Assembly (NCBI RefSeq): GCF_014230355.1
Contig: NZ_JACLAX010000017.1
Span: forward strand, 1 to 64,000
From: Novosphingobium piscinae
GTDB taxonomy: Bacteria; Pseudomonadota; Alphaproteobacteria; Sphingomonadales; Sphingomonadaceae
Length of the DNA stretch: 64,000 bases
Direction of reading: 5' to 3'
Under the pieces are notes generated by a model. That model was not told the DNA's origin. It saw nothing but the letters and a program-made list of their open reading frames with translations, and made no database searches. This document shows, piece after piece, positions 1 to 9,086 of the stretch. Position numbers and translations under genes: made by a program. Every line of letters starts with the position of its first letter. Position 1 is the first letter of the stretch.

Positions 1-57
1 AATGCCGACGCCAAACTTCGCCAGCAGCTCCTTCGCCTGGTATTCGTGGATGTTCAT
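1..57 (-). CDS. sucC: Succinyl-CoA synthetase beta subunit, N-terminal fragment cut by the window edge
   Basis: The minus strand reads MNIHEYQAKELLAKFGVGI from an ATG at 57 down to the window edge. This is the characteristic amino terminus of the ATP-grasp beta subunit of ADP-forming succinyl-CoA synthetase, which makes succinate and ATP from succinyl-CoA in the TCA cycle. A purine-rich ribosome site (GAAAGAGG) lies about eight bases upstream. Only 19 codons are present, so the catalytic residues cannot be checked. It is divergent from the CysQ-like gene at 266, with about 208 bp between them. Confidence 0.85.
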   Translation of the reverse strand, partial: MNIHEYQAKELLAKFGVGI

Positions 58-265
58 CGCCGTGCCTCTTTCCGCAAATGAGGCCCCGCGGCAGGCAGCC
101 GCAACGGGCAGGAAACCGGATTAAGCGGGCGGTTCAATCGCCCCGCCGGCTGCGCATAGGCGATGAACACGCCCTTGAAAAGGGCTATAAGCCGGGCGGA
201 CCAGCGGTGGACAGGGGCAAATCAGCAAATGCAAATCAATAGCAACAAGCGGGCGGTGAGCGGCG

Positions 266-1048
266 ATGATTGATCGCCAGCGCCTGCACGACCTGGTCCG
301 CGAGGCCGGGCGCATCGCGCTCGATGCCTGGCCGGGCAATGGCCATGCCCTGCAGGTCTGGGAGAAATCTCCCGACAACCCGGTCTGCGAGGCCGATCTC
401 AGGGTCGATCGTTTCCTCCGCCGCGAACTGACCCGGCTGCTGCCCGCCGCCGGTTGGCTGTCAGAGGAGACCACTGACGCACCCGAGCGGCTGCAGGGCG
501 GCCTGATCTGGCTGGTCGATCCGATTGATGGCACCCGCGACTATATCCGTGGGCGGACCGGCTGGGCGGTGTCGGTCGCGCTGATCAGCGCGGGGCGGCC
601 GTTGTTCGGCCTGCTCTGCGCCCCCGCCCGGGGTGAGTTCTGGCATGCGGAGGCGGGGCAGGGGGCCTGGCGCAACGGCCGCCGGCTGGTCGCCAGCAGC
701 CTTCGCAGCCTGGCCGGTGCGCGGGTCCCGGCGGACAGCCTCACCGCCGAGGACGCGGACCTGGTGCTGGTCGACAAGCCCAATTCCATCGCGCTGCGGA
801 TCGCCATGGTGGCCGCCGACGAGGCCGACCTCGTCGCGACGCTGCGCTGGGGCTGGGAATGGGACATCGGCGCCGCGGCGCTGATCGCGCGCGAGGCCGG
901 CGCCGCGGTGAGCGACGCCTTCGGGGAGACGCTGGGCTACAACAAGCCCGACCCGCGCGCCTTCGGGGTGCTGGTGACCGCGCCGGCGATCCACGCCGCG
1001 GCGGTGGACCGCCTGGCCCAACGGGCGGCGCGGCTGTCGGCGGGGTAG
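266..1048 (+). CDS. cysQ: Inositol monophosphatase-family protein, CysQ-like 3'(2'),5'-bisphosphate nucleotidase
   Basis: This 260-residue protein belongs to the Mg2+-dependent inositol monophosphatase superfamily. The metal-binding motifs are visible: SEE at residues 66-68, DPIDGT at 85-90, and a C-terminal WEWDIGAA near residue 200, which supplies the last metal-binding aspartate. The short length and motif spacing fit CysQ, which hydrolyses 3'-phosphoadenosine 5'-phosphate from sulfate assimilation. An inositol-1-phosphatase role cannot be excluded from sequence alone. The gene stands alone; the nearest downstream gene is convergent. The ATG at 266 is the first good start after the divergent intergenic region. 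Confidence 0.8.
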   Translation: MIDRQRLHDLVREAGRIALDAWPGNGHALQVWEKSPDNPVCEADLRVDRFLRRELTRLLPAAGWLSEETTDAPERLQGGLIWLVDPIDGTRDYIRGRTGWAVSVALISAGRPLFGLLCAPARGEFWHAEAGQGAWRNGRRLVASSLRSLAGARVPADSLTAEDADLVLVDKPNSIALRIAMVAADEADLVATLRWGWEWDIGAAALIAREAGAAVSDAFGETLGYNKPDPRAFGVLVTAPAIHAAAVDRLAQRAARLSAG

Positions 1049-1078
1049 GGGGATTGCGGCGGCGGTTGGCGCGCCGGC

Positions 1079-1200
1079 TTCGCCAGGCTCAGCCTGAGCG
1101 GAGCTTGGGAATGCTCCTGTTGAGATAGGCCATCCGGTAAGGTCGCCATCTTCCAACCGGCCCGACCATGCAAACCCGCTCAGGCTGAGCCTGTCGCAGC
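1079..1200. repeat. REP-like inverted repeat pair
   Basis: Positions 1079-1102 carry a palindromic unit with the core GGCTCAGCCTGAGCGG. Positions 1176-1200 carry the same unit on the opposite strand (CCGCTCAGGCTGAGCC). The pair lies between two convergent genes and could fold into a large cruciform or RNA hairpin. A second pair with the same head-to-head arrangement is at 20364-20475. Such units are typical of dispersed intergenic REP elements; no REP-associated transposase is present in the window. Confidence 0.7.
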
Positions 1201-1284
1201 CCACGCGCTCGTGCCAGCCCCACGCACCAACCCCAACGGCGCCCCGGATCACCCCGGAGCGCCGCCCGTCACGCAAACAAGAGC

Positions 1285-1977
1285 TTACTGGCCGGACCGC
1301 GCCCGGGCGACGTCGTCGGTGGTCACCGGGACGATCTTGATCTCGACCCGGCGGTTCTTGCGGCGGCCCTCGTCGCTGGCGTTGTCGGCCACCGGCATGG
1401 TTTCGCCCATGCCCTGGCTGCGGATCCGTGCCGGTGCGACCCCCTGCATCGACAGGTAGTTGGCCACGGTGCGTGCGCGGTTCTCGGACAGGGTCTGGTT
1501 GTAGGCGTCCGAGCCGGTCGAATCGGTGTGGCCGTAGACGTCGATCAGGCTGTCCGGATACTGCTTGAGGCTCTCGGCCACCGTGTCGAGCGTGGCGCGG
1601 AACTGCGGCTTGAGGCTGTAGGAGCCGACGTCGAAGGTTACGCCCTCGGGCAGGTTGACGAGGATCGCCTGGCCGTTGTCGACCGCCGAGACATCCACGC
1701 CCGAACCCGCGGTCTGCTCGCGCAGCTGCTTGATCTGCTTGTCCATGGTGTAGCCCACCGCCGCTCCGGCGATGCCGCCGATCCCGGCGCCGATGATGCG
1801 CCCGGTGCCGCCGCCGATCAGGCCGCCGAGCAGCAGCCCGCCGAGCGCCCCGACGCCGCCGCCGATCGCCGTGCGCGACACCTTGCGCTCGCCGGTGTTC
1901 GGATCGGTGACGCAGGCCGAGAGGCTGAGCAGCGACACGGCGCAAAGGCTGGAGACAAACACGCGGCTCTTCTTCAT
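1285..1977 (-). CDS. OmpA-family peptidoglycan-binding lipoprotein with glycine-zipper segment
   Basis: The 230-residue precursor starts MKKSR, has a hydrophobic signal and a lipobox ending at Cys22 (LSAC), so it should be an outer-membrane lipoprotein. Residues about 38-75 are very rich in glycine with GxxxG spacing, resembling the glycine-zipper region of YiaD/17-kDa-antigen proteins. Residues about 105-225 form an OmpA C-terminal domain with the GHTDSTG and NQTLSENRA motifs that bind the diaminopimelate of peptidoglycan. The likely role is anchoring the outer membrane to the cell wall. The gene is monocistronic, with about 228 bp to the divergent CNNM gene upstream. Confidence 0.88.
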   Translation of the reverse strand: MKKSRVFVSSLCAVSLLSLSACVTDPNTGERKVSRTAIGGGVGALGGLLLGGLIGGGTGRIIGAGIGGIAGAAVGYTMDKQIKQLREQTAGSGVDVSAVDNGQAILVNLPEGVTFDVGSYSLKPQFRATLDTVAESLKQYPDSLIDVYGHTDSTGSDAYNQTLSENRARTVANYLSMQGVAPARIRSQGMGETMPVADNASDEGRRKNRRVEIKIVPVTTDDVARARSGQ

Positions 1978-2205
1978 GCGAGGTCCTTCCTGGCGGCCGG
2001 CGCAAATCCCGGCGATCCCCTAGACTGGTCCGCGCCATTACTCGCGCGGACCGCTTGCCCGTTATCTGGCGCGGGGAAGATGATCGCGCAATGAACGAGC
2101 ACGTGGCAAGCAAAGTTCCCGATTACTTTCGGGTCGGACGGCCCGGACCGGTCCGGCGGCCGCGACCCCTTCGCTGCGCTGGTACTTTCTGCTAGCGCGG
2201 CAGGC

Positions 2206-3534
2206 GTGAATCCACCTGGCGCCCCGTTCCCCTGGTCCGACGTCCTCGTCATTGCCGCTCTGATTCTGCTCAACGGCGTGTTTTCGATGTCGGAGATGGC
2301 GATCGTCTCGGCCCGGCCTGCCCGGCTCAAGCTGGCGGCCGAGCGCGGTTCGCGCGGGGCGCGCTGCGCGCTCGCCCTGGCCGACAATCCCGGCAAGTTC
2401 CTGTCGACCGTGCAGATCGGTATCACCCTCGTCGGGATCATCGCCGGCGCCTATTCGGGCGCCAGCCTGGGCGGCCCGGTGGGCGAACGGCTGGCCGGCC
2501 TGGGCCTGCCGGCGCGCTATGCCGACGATGCCGGCTTTGCCCTGGTGATTGCAGCGACGACCTATCTCAGCCTGGTGGTGGGCGAGCTGGTCCCCAAACA
2601 GGTGGCCCTGCGCCTGGCCGAGCCGATCGCGGTGATCGCCGCCCAGCCGATGCGGGTGCTGGCCCGGGTCACCGCCCCGGTGGTCTGGCTCCTCGATGGC
2701 TCCTCGATCCTGCTGATGCGATTGATCGGCCTGCGCTCGGCGTCCGAGCAGGAGGTGACCGAGGAGGAGCTGCACATGATGTTCGCCGAGGCGACGCGCT
2801 CCGGCGTGATCGAGGAGGACGAACGCGCGATCATGACCGGGATCATGCGTCTGGCCGATCGCCCGGTGCGCGAGCTGATGACCCCGCGGACCGAGCTCGA
2901 CACGATCGACCGCCGCGCCACCGAGGTCGACGTGCGGGCGCTGCTCAAGGAATCGCCGCATTCGCTCTGGCCGGTCACCGACGGTGCGCCGGACCGGATC
3001 GTCGGCGTGGTCAAGGCCAAGGACGTGCTCGCGGTGCTGCTGGCCGGGAAGCGCCTGCAGATCGCGCGCTTGATGCGCAAGGCCGAGATCGTGCCCGACC
3101 AGCTCGATGCGATGGACGCGCTGCGCATCCTCCAGAACGCCGACGTGGCCATGGCCATGGTCCATGACGAATACGGCCACCTCGAAGGGGTGGTAACCCC
3201 GGCCGACCTGCTGGCGGCGATCGTCGGCGATTTCGCCTCTTATCAGGACGAGGGCGCTGATCCGATGATCGTCACCCGCGAAGACGGCTCGCTGCTGGTG
3301 TCAGGGGCGCTCCCCGCCGATGCTCTGGCCAGCCGGTTCGCGATCGCCCTGCCCGATGACCGCGACTTCGCCACGGTGGCTGGCTTCGTCCTCTCGGTGC
3401 TGAAGCGCCTGCCCGCTGAGGGTGAGCACTTCCGCGAGCAGGGCTGGCGGATCGAGGTGGTCGACATGGACGGCCGCAAGATCGACAAGCTCCTGTTCGA
3501 GCGGGTCGAGCCCGAGGCCGCGGACGCGGGGTAG
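2206..3534 (+). CDS. CNNM/CorC-HlyC family integral membrane protein with CBS pair
   Basis: The 442-residue protein begins with a GTG codon at 2206. Residues 1-190 form a DUF21/CNNM transmembrane domain with hydrophobic helices near 10-28, 65-95, 110-130 and 140-160. A CBS-domain pair follows (about 205-335, beginning near VRELMTPRTELDTI), then a C-terminal CorC_HlyC domain (about 350-430). Proteins of this family are linked to Mg2+/Co2+ efflux or membrane-stress resistance and are often labelled hemolysin-like; haemolytic activity is not implied here. No co-transcribed partner is seen. Confidence 0.85.
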   Translation: MNPPGAPFPWSDVLVIAALILLNGVFSMSEMAIVSARPARLKLAAERGSRGARCALALADNPGKFLSTVQIGITLVGIIAGAYSGASLGGPVGERLAGLGLPARYADDAGFALVIAATTYLSLVVGELVPKQVALRLAEPIAVIAAQPMRVLARVTAPVVWLLDGSSILLMRLIGLRSASEQEVTEEELHMMFAEATRSGVIEEDERAIMTGIMRLADRPVRELMTPRTELDTIDRRATEVDVRALLKESPHSLWPVTDGAPDRIVGVVKAKDVLAVLLAGKRLQIARLMRKAEIVPDQLDAMDALRILQNADVAMAMVHDEYGHLEGVVTPADLLAAIVGDFASYQDEGADPMIVTREDGSLLVSGALPADALASRFAIALPDDRDFATVAGFVLSVLKRLPAEGEHFREQGWRIEVVDMDGRKIDKLLFERVEPEAADAG

Positions 3535-3639
3535 CCATTCCCTGGTTCGCCCACCGTCATCCCGAGACGGTTGCAGGACGATAGCGTGGCGGGTGCTGGC
3601 CCCTTGCGCCAGCGCCCGCCCACTTCCACCGTTCCAGTT

Positions 3640-6600
3640 TCAGCGGCCCAGCAGGTTGCGCGCCTGGCTGGCGATCTGCGCCAGCATCGCCGGGCTGGCG
3701 CCGAGTGCGGTCTGGGCCCGGGCGACCATCGCGCGGAACTGACGGATTGCGGTATCCTGCGCCGCCGCCCAGGCGGCGACCTCGCCGACCGGATTCTCGC
3801 TCCGTCCGGTGGCGTGCTGGCGCAGGAAATCGAGCCGCATCTGCTGGAAATCGCGCGCCAGTCCGGCCACCAGCAGGCGCTCCCAGGGGTCCGCCGGATC
3901 GAGCCGCGCGGCGGCCCCCTGAGCCCAGTCGAGTCCAAGGCGGAAGCCGAGATCGATGAAGGCGCGGGTCAGCGCCACCGGCTCGGCTCCGCCATCGCGG
4001 GCGAGCCGGGCGAGCCCGACCGATCCGTCAAGCGCATAGAGCCGTGCCACCTGGGCGGCCAGCGCTGCCGGAGCCCCGATTGCGGTGAGATCGGCCTCGC
4101 GCCGCGCTGCCAGGGTCAGGGTGTCGCCGGCCAGCAGCGCCTCGGCGGCCGCGGCGAGCGCCGTTACCCCGGGCTGCAGATCGGCGACCAGCGCGGAGGG
4201 CACCAGAGTGCCGCCACCCGCGCGCAGCAGATCGGCCATGTGCGCGCGCGTCGCCAGCGCAGCCTCGCTGAACAGGCGCAGCCGGGCCGGCTCGGGCATG
4301 GCACTGTCCTCGATCGCCTGCCATAATGCCGTCAGCCCGAACAGCTGCTCGGCGGCGTAGAAGGCGGCGACGACCTGCGCCGCGGTGGCGCCTTCCTCGT
4401 CCATCAGCTCGAACGGGTGGACCATGCCGATGCGGTTGACGATCCGGTTGGCCAGCCGTGTCGCGATGATCTCGCGGCGCAGCCGGTGCCCCTCGATCTC
4501 GGGTGCGAAGCGTTCGGCCATGGCGGCGGGGAAGGCCGCCAGGAGCTCGCTGCGCAGCGCCGGATCGTCGGGCAGGGCCGAGCGTTCGAGCGCGTCCTGC
4601 ACGGCGAGCTTGGCGCTCGACAGGATCACCGCCAGCTCGGGCCGGGTCAGCCCTCGGCCCTCGGCGGCGCGACGGGTGAAGGTCTCGCGGTCGGCCAGAC
4701 CCTCGGTGCGGCGGTCGAGCTGACCGTTCGCCTCGAGCACGTCGATCAGGCGCAGCTGGGTGGCGGCGACGGTCGGACCGCCCGCCTCGGCGATCGACAG
4801 GGCCAGTGCCTGGAGCCGGTTGTCCTCCAGCACCAGGCCGGCAACGGCATCGGTCATCTCGCCCAGCAGAGTGACCCGGTCGGGCTCGCTCAACCGGTTG
4901 GCGCGCTTGGCGGCGGCCAGCGCGATCTTGATGTTGACCTCCTTGTCCGAGCAGTCGACCCCGGCGGAGTTGTCGATGAAGTCGGTGTTGTTGCGCCCCC
5001 CGGCGAGCGCGAACTCGATCCGCCCGGCCTGGGTGCAGCCCAGGTTGGCGCCCTCGCCGATCACCCGCGCGCGCACCTCGCCGCCGTTGACGCGCAGCGC
5101 ATCGTTGGCCGGATCGCCGACATCGACGTTGTTTTCGCTGGCGGCCTTCACATAGGTGCCGATCCCGCCGAACCACAGCAGGTCGACCGGGGCCTTGAGG
5201 ATCGCCGTGATCAGGCTGTCGGGATCGATCGTCTCGGCTTCGATTCCCAGCGCGGCGCGCGCCTCGGGGCTGAGCGGGATCTCCTTCTGGCTGCGGGGGA
5301 AGACCCCGCCGCCCGGGCTGATCAGGGCCTTGTCGTAATCGTCCCAGCTCGAGCGGGGCAGGGCGAACAGCCGCGCGCGCTCGTCCCAGCTCTTCGCCGC
5401 GTCGGGGTTGGGATCGATGAACACGTGACGGTGGTCGAAGGCGGCGACCAGCCGGATCGCCCTGGACAGCAGCATGCCGTTGCCGAACACGTCGCCCGAC
5501 ATGTCGCCGCAGCCGACCACCCGGACCGGATCGGCCTGCACGTCAACGCCCAGTTCGAGGAAGTGGCGCTGCACCGACAGCCAGGCCCCGCGCGCGGTGA
5601 TGCCCATGGCCTTGTGGTCATAGCCCTTCGATCCGCCGCTGGCGAAGGCATCGTCCAGCCAGAAGTCGACGCTGTCGGCAATGGCGTTGGCCGTGTCGGA
5701 GAAGGTCGCCGTGCCCTTGTCGGCGGCGACCACGAAGTAGGGGTCCTCACCGTCGCGCACTTCGACGCCCTGCGGGTGGACTACCCGGCCGTCGACGATG
5801 TTGTCGGTGATGGTCAGCAGCGTGCGGATGAACAGCTGGTAGCTGGCCTTGCCCTCGGCCAGCCAGCCGTCGCGGTCGCGCGTCGGGTCAGGCAGGCGCT
5901 TGGGATAGAAGCCGCCCTTGGCTCCGGTCGGCACGATCACCGCGTTCTTGACGCGCTGTGCCTTCATCAGGCCGAGGATTTCGGTGCGGAAATCGTCGCG
6001 CCGGTCGGACCAGCGGATCCCGCCGCGCGCCACCGGGCCGGAGCGCAGGTGGATGCCCTCGACCCGGCCGCCGTAGACCCAGATCTCGCGCCACGGCAAC
6101 GGCTTGGGCAAGCCGGGCACCAGCCCCGAGTCGAGCTTGAAGGCCAGAGCCTCGGCGGCGTGGGGGGTGAAGGCGTTGGTCCGCAGGATCGCCTCGACCA
6201 GCGCGTGGTAGCGGCGCAGCAGGCGATCGTCGTTGATCGCGGCAACCTTGGCGAGGCCATCGCGGATTCGGGCTTCGGCCGCTGCCGCCAGCGTCTCGCG
6301 CTCGCCGCGCCCGGGTTCGTGGCGGGCGCGGAACAGGTCGACCAGCCCGAGCGTGACCTCGGGGGCATTGGCCAGGGCCTCGACCACCGTGGCCACGCCG
6401 AAGCTGAGCCCGGCCTGGCGCAAGTAGCGGTACCAGGCGCGCAGCCAGTTCGCCTCGCGCGCGGAGAGACCGGTGACGGTAATCAGCCGGTTGAAGGCGT
6501 CATCCTCGCCTTCGCCGTTGAGCACGGCGGCGAGGGCGTCCTCGACCATCGGCGCGTGGCTGGCGAGGTCAGCGCCCGCCGCAGCGGGAAGGTCGAGCAG

Positions 6601-8334
6601 GAAATCGTGGATCGTCGCCAGGGTCTCTCCGCGCGCGGCGAGGGTGGTGGGCACGTCCTCGATCACGCGGAAGCCGAAGTTCTCCAGCGCCGGGACCGCC
6701 TCGGTCAGGGCCAGCGAGCCGCGCCGCTGATAGAGCTTGAGCCGCAGGCGGGTGCCGTCGCGGTCATGCCGGTGGAAACGCACCGCGCGGCCGGTGCCGC
6801 GATCGCCCAGCCGGCGCAGGGTGGCGATGTCGACCGCGGCCTCGGCCGGGCCGTGGTCGCTGCGGTAGGCGAGCGGGAAGGCCTCGGCATAGCGCCCGGC
6901 CAGGGCGGCGGCGCGGGCTGGTTCCTCGGTACGGGCGATCTCGGCCTCGACCGCCGCGGCCCAGCCGCGCACCAGCGCCTGAAGCTGGGCATCGAGCGGT
7001 GCCTCCTCGGGCACGACCGCGTCGAGCTCGAGATCGAGCACGAAGCGCAGCAGCGCAACCGGGCCCTCGATCTCCATGGACCAGTCGAGCACCGGGGCGG
7101 CGCAGCCCTGCTCGACCAGGGCCTGGATCTGCAGGCGCGTGGCGGTGGAGATCGTCTCGCGCGGGAGCCAGACGAACACGAACAGATGCCGGGCCAGCGG
7201 CGCGGCGACGAGCACCAGCCGCGGCCGCGGACGGTCGATCAGGCTCATCATCGCCGTGGCGGTGCGCTCCAGATCAGCATCGTCGAACGAGATGACGATG
7301 TCGTGCGGCAGGGCCGTGAGGGCATGGACCAGCGCCTTGCCGGCGTGACCGCCCGGATCGAACCCGAACTTCTGGGTCAGCGCGACCAGGTGCTGACGCA
7401 GCCGGGGGACCTGCATCGGCGGGGCGGCCAGGGCCGCACTGGTCCAGATCCCGGCATGGACCGAGAGCGCGGTGACCCGGCCCTGCTCCACCACCGGGAC
7501 CAGGAACAGGTCGAGCGGGGCGCGGCGGTGGACCGTGCTGAGCCGGTTCGACTTGACGATCAACGGCGCCCGCGCGCCGGGCCGCTCGAACCAGGCAAAG
7601 GCGCGTTCGAACGATTCCGTCCCAAGGATGCCGCTGGCCCCGCGCCGGCAGATCCCCAGCGCATCATGCTGGGTGCCGTCGCGCTGATGGATGACGTGGC
7701 CGAGCTGGGTCAGCATCCCGTCCTTGAGCCAGCGCAGCAGGGCCGCACCCTCGCTGTCGCTGGTGCGGTCGGCATCCGCTGCCATCGCGGCTTGCATCGC
7801 CGGCCAGTCGCGGACTGCGGCCTGGACGTCGCCGAGCGTGTCGGTGATGGCCGCGGCAAGCGCCTTGCGGCTGCGCGCGTCGACCCGTTCGGTCTCCATG
7901 TAGATCATCGATTCGCGGCGCTCGCCCACCGCCGCTGCGCCCTCGGGCAGGTCGGTCAGGTGGTGGTCGGCAGCGCGGCGCACCGCCAGCACCGGGTGGA
8001 CCAGCCGATCTATCCCGATCCCGCGGGCTGTCACCGTGCTGGCCAGTGAATCGACGAGGAAGGGCATGTCGTCGTTGATCACGGCGATGCGCATGAAGCG
8101 GCGCTGCCCGGCGGCGTCGCCGGCCACGGTCTCGATCGCGATGGCCGGCTCGCCCGGCGCGCGTGTCGCGGCCGTGGTGAGGATGAAGCCGGCGACCGCA
8201 GCGAGCGCATCCTCGGCAAGCGGCTGGTCACCAGGCAGCATGGCGGCGCGCAGGCGCGCCGCCAGCACGGGGAGCAAGCCGGCGGCCGCCGGGTCCGACG
8301 AGGCCGTGGCGGGGGCGGGCGCGAGCTTGGTCAT
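3640..8334 (-). CDS. gdhB: NAD-specific glutamate dehydrogenase, large 180-kDa type
   Basis: The 1564-residue protein has the length and architecture of the L_180 class of NAD-dependent glutamate dehydrogenases, which oxidatively deaminate glutamate to 2-oxoglutarate. The first roughly 700 residues are the ACT-like regulatory region. The catalytic core contains ARGGIRWSDR near residue 771, the substrate-lysine segment PTGAKGGFYPK near 800, and the dinucleotide-binding VVGCGDMSGDVFGNG near 940. A helical C-terminal domain of about 500 residues follows. It is monocistronic. The opposite strand carries a 1210-codon open frame (4417-8049), which is a G+C-driven shadow. The ATG at 8334 gives the expected amino terminus. 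Confidence 0.93.
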   Translation of the reverse strand: MTKLAPAPATASSDPAAAGLLPVLAARLRAAMLPGDQPLAEDALAAVAGFILTTAATRAPGEPAIAIETVAGDAAGQRRFMRIAVINDDMPFLVDSLASTVTARGIGIDRLVHPVLAVRRAADHHLTDLPEGAAAVGERRESMIYMETERVDARSRKALAAAITDTLGDVQAAVRDWPAMQAAMAADADRTSDSEGAALLRWLKDGMLTQLGHVIHQRDGTQHDALGICRRGASGILGTESFERAFAWFERPGARAPLIVKSNRLSTVHRRAPLDLFLVPVVEQGRVTALSVHAGIWTSAALAAPPMQVPRLRQHLVALTQKFGFDPGGHAGKALVHALTALPHDIVISFDDADLERTATAMMSLIDRPRPRLVLVAAPLARHLFVFVWLPRETISTATRLQIQALVEQGCAAPVLDWSMEIEGPVALLRFVLDLELDAVVPEEAPLDAQLQALVRGWAAAVEAEIARTEEPARAAALAGRYAEAFPLAYRSDHGPAEAAVDIATLRRLGDRGTGRAVRFHRHDRDGTRLRLKLYQRRGSLALTEAVPALENFGFRVIEDVPTTLAARGETLATIHDFLLDLPAAAGADLASHAPMVEDALAAVLNGEGEDDAFNRLITVTGLSAREANWLRAWYRYLRQAGLSFGVATVVEALANAPEVTLGLVDLFRARHEPGRGERETLAAAAEARIRDGLAKVAAINDDRLLRRYHALVEAILRTNAFTPHAAEALAFKLDSGLVPGLPKPLPWREIWVYGGRVEGIHLRSGPVARGGIRWSDRRDDFRTEILGLMKAQRVKNAVIVPTGAKGGFYPKRLPDPTRDRDGWLAEGKASYQLFIRTLLTITDNIVDGRVVHPQGVEVRDGEDPYFVVAADKGTATFSDTANAIADSVDFWLDDAFASGGSKGYDHKAMGITARGAWLSVQRHFLELGVDVQADPVRVVGCGDMSGDVFGNGMLLSRAIRLVAAFDHRHVFIDPNPDAAKSWDERARLFALPRSSWDDYDKALISPGGGVFPRSQKEIPLSPEARAALGIEAETIDPDSLITAILKAPVDLLWFGGIGTYVKAASENNVDVGDPANDALRVNGGEVRARVIGEGANLGCTQAGRIEFALAGGRNNTDFIDNSAGVDCSDKEVNIKIALAAAKRANRLSEPDRVTLLGEMTDAVAGLVLEDNRLQALALSIAEAGGPTVAATQLRLIDVLEANGQLDRRTEGLADRETFTRRAAEGRGLTRPELAVILSSAKLAVQDALERSALPDDPALRSELLAAFPAAMAERFAPEIEGHRLRREIIATRLANRIVNRIGMVHPFELMDEEGATAAQVVAAFYAAEQLFGLTALWQAIEDSAMPEPARLRLFSEAALATRAHMADLLRAGGGTLVPSALVADLQPGVTALAAAAEALLAGDTLTLAARREADLTAIGAPAALAAQVARLYALDGSVGLARLARDGGAEPVALTRAFIDLGFRLGLDWAQGAAARLDPADPWERLLVAGLARDFQQMRLDFLRQHATGRSENPVGEVAAWAAAQDTAIRQFRAMVARAQTALGASPAMLAQIASQARNLLGR

Positions 8335-8510
8335 GGGATCGGTCCTCTCGAACGGTGTGGGCGGTTGGATCCGCCGGGTTGTGTTGTCACGCCGCAGCCC
8401 ACCTCTAGCGCAGGGTTCTTACCGCTTGGCGTAGGGCCGGATCGGGATAGGTTCCGAGCCGGCCGGAAGGAATCAGGGAGCATTGCGCCGGGCACTCACG
8501 CTGGGCCGGG

Positions 8511-9005
8511 TCAGCCTGGGACGAAGGCGAGGGCCGCGCCGTTCATGCAATAGCGGTCTCCGGTGGGCATCGGCCCGTCGTTGAAAACGTGGCCGAGGTG
8601 ACCGCCGCAGCGCGCGCAGAGCACCTCGACCCGCTCCATCCCGAGCGAGCTGTCGCGCGCGGTCACCACTGCGCCGGGCAGCGGCTTCCAGAAGCTGGGC
8701 CAGCCGGTGCCGCTCTCGAACTTGGTGGTCGAAGCGAACAGCCGGTGGCCATCAGCGGCGCAGCAGAAGGTGCCACGGCGGTGCTCGCGCAGCAGCGGTG
8801 ACGAGCCTGGGCGTTCGGTTCCGGCCTCGCGCAGGATATGGAACTGTTCGGGGGTCAGCCGGCGGCGCCATTCGGCCTCGCCGAGCTGGAGGGGGAATGT
8901 CCGGGCAGGGCGGGCCTTGACCGGCGCGGTGCCGCGCAGGGCGACCAGCGCGGTCACGGCGGTGCCGCCCAGCAGGGTCAGGAAGGTGCGGCGGGAGGGG
9001 ATCAT
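8511..9005 (-). CDS. msrB: Exported peptide-methionine (R)-S-oxide reductase
   Basis: The 164-residue protein reduces methionine-R-sulfoxide in oxidised proteins. Residues 1-31 look like a Tat-type signal (SRRTFLTLL followed by a hydrophobic stretch), so it should act in the periplasm. The catalytic cysteine is Cys153 in RYCMN, and the substrate pocket GTGWPSFW is at 99-106. The second zinc CxxC (Cys130, Cys133) is intact. In the first motif, the usual second cysteine is Asp85 (C-A-A-D), so the structural zinc site is altered. It is the last gene before the ABC exporter pair, separated by 81 bp. Confidence 0.9.
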   Translation of the reverse strand: MIPSRRTFLTLLGGTAVTALVALRGTAPVKARPARTFPLQLGEAEWRRRLTPEQFHILREAGTERPGSSPLLREHRRGTFCCAADGHRLFASTTKFESGTGWPSFWKPLPGAVVTARDSSLGMERVEVLCARCGGHLGHVFNDGPMPTGDRYCMNGAALAFVPG

Positions 9006-9086
9006 CGCAGGGGCTTCCGGGGCTTGAGGCGATTCGTAGTTAACGTAACTTTCTTTCCCACGAAAGCACGTTTCGTACTGAGCGGC

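Noticed and set aside
4417..8049. 1210-codon open frame on the plus strand opposite the glutamate dehydrogenase
   Set aside because: Composition is the biased Arg/Gly/His/Gln mix of a G+C shadow, there are no domain motifs, and the minus strand encodes a complete known enzyme.
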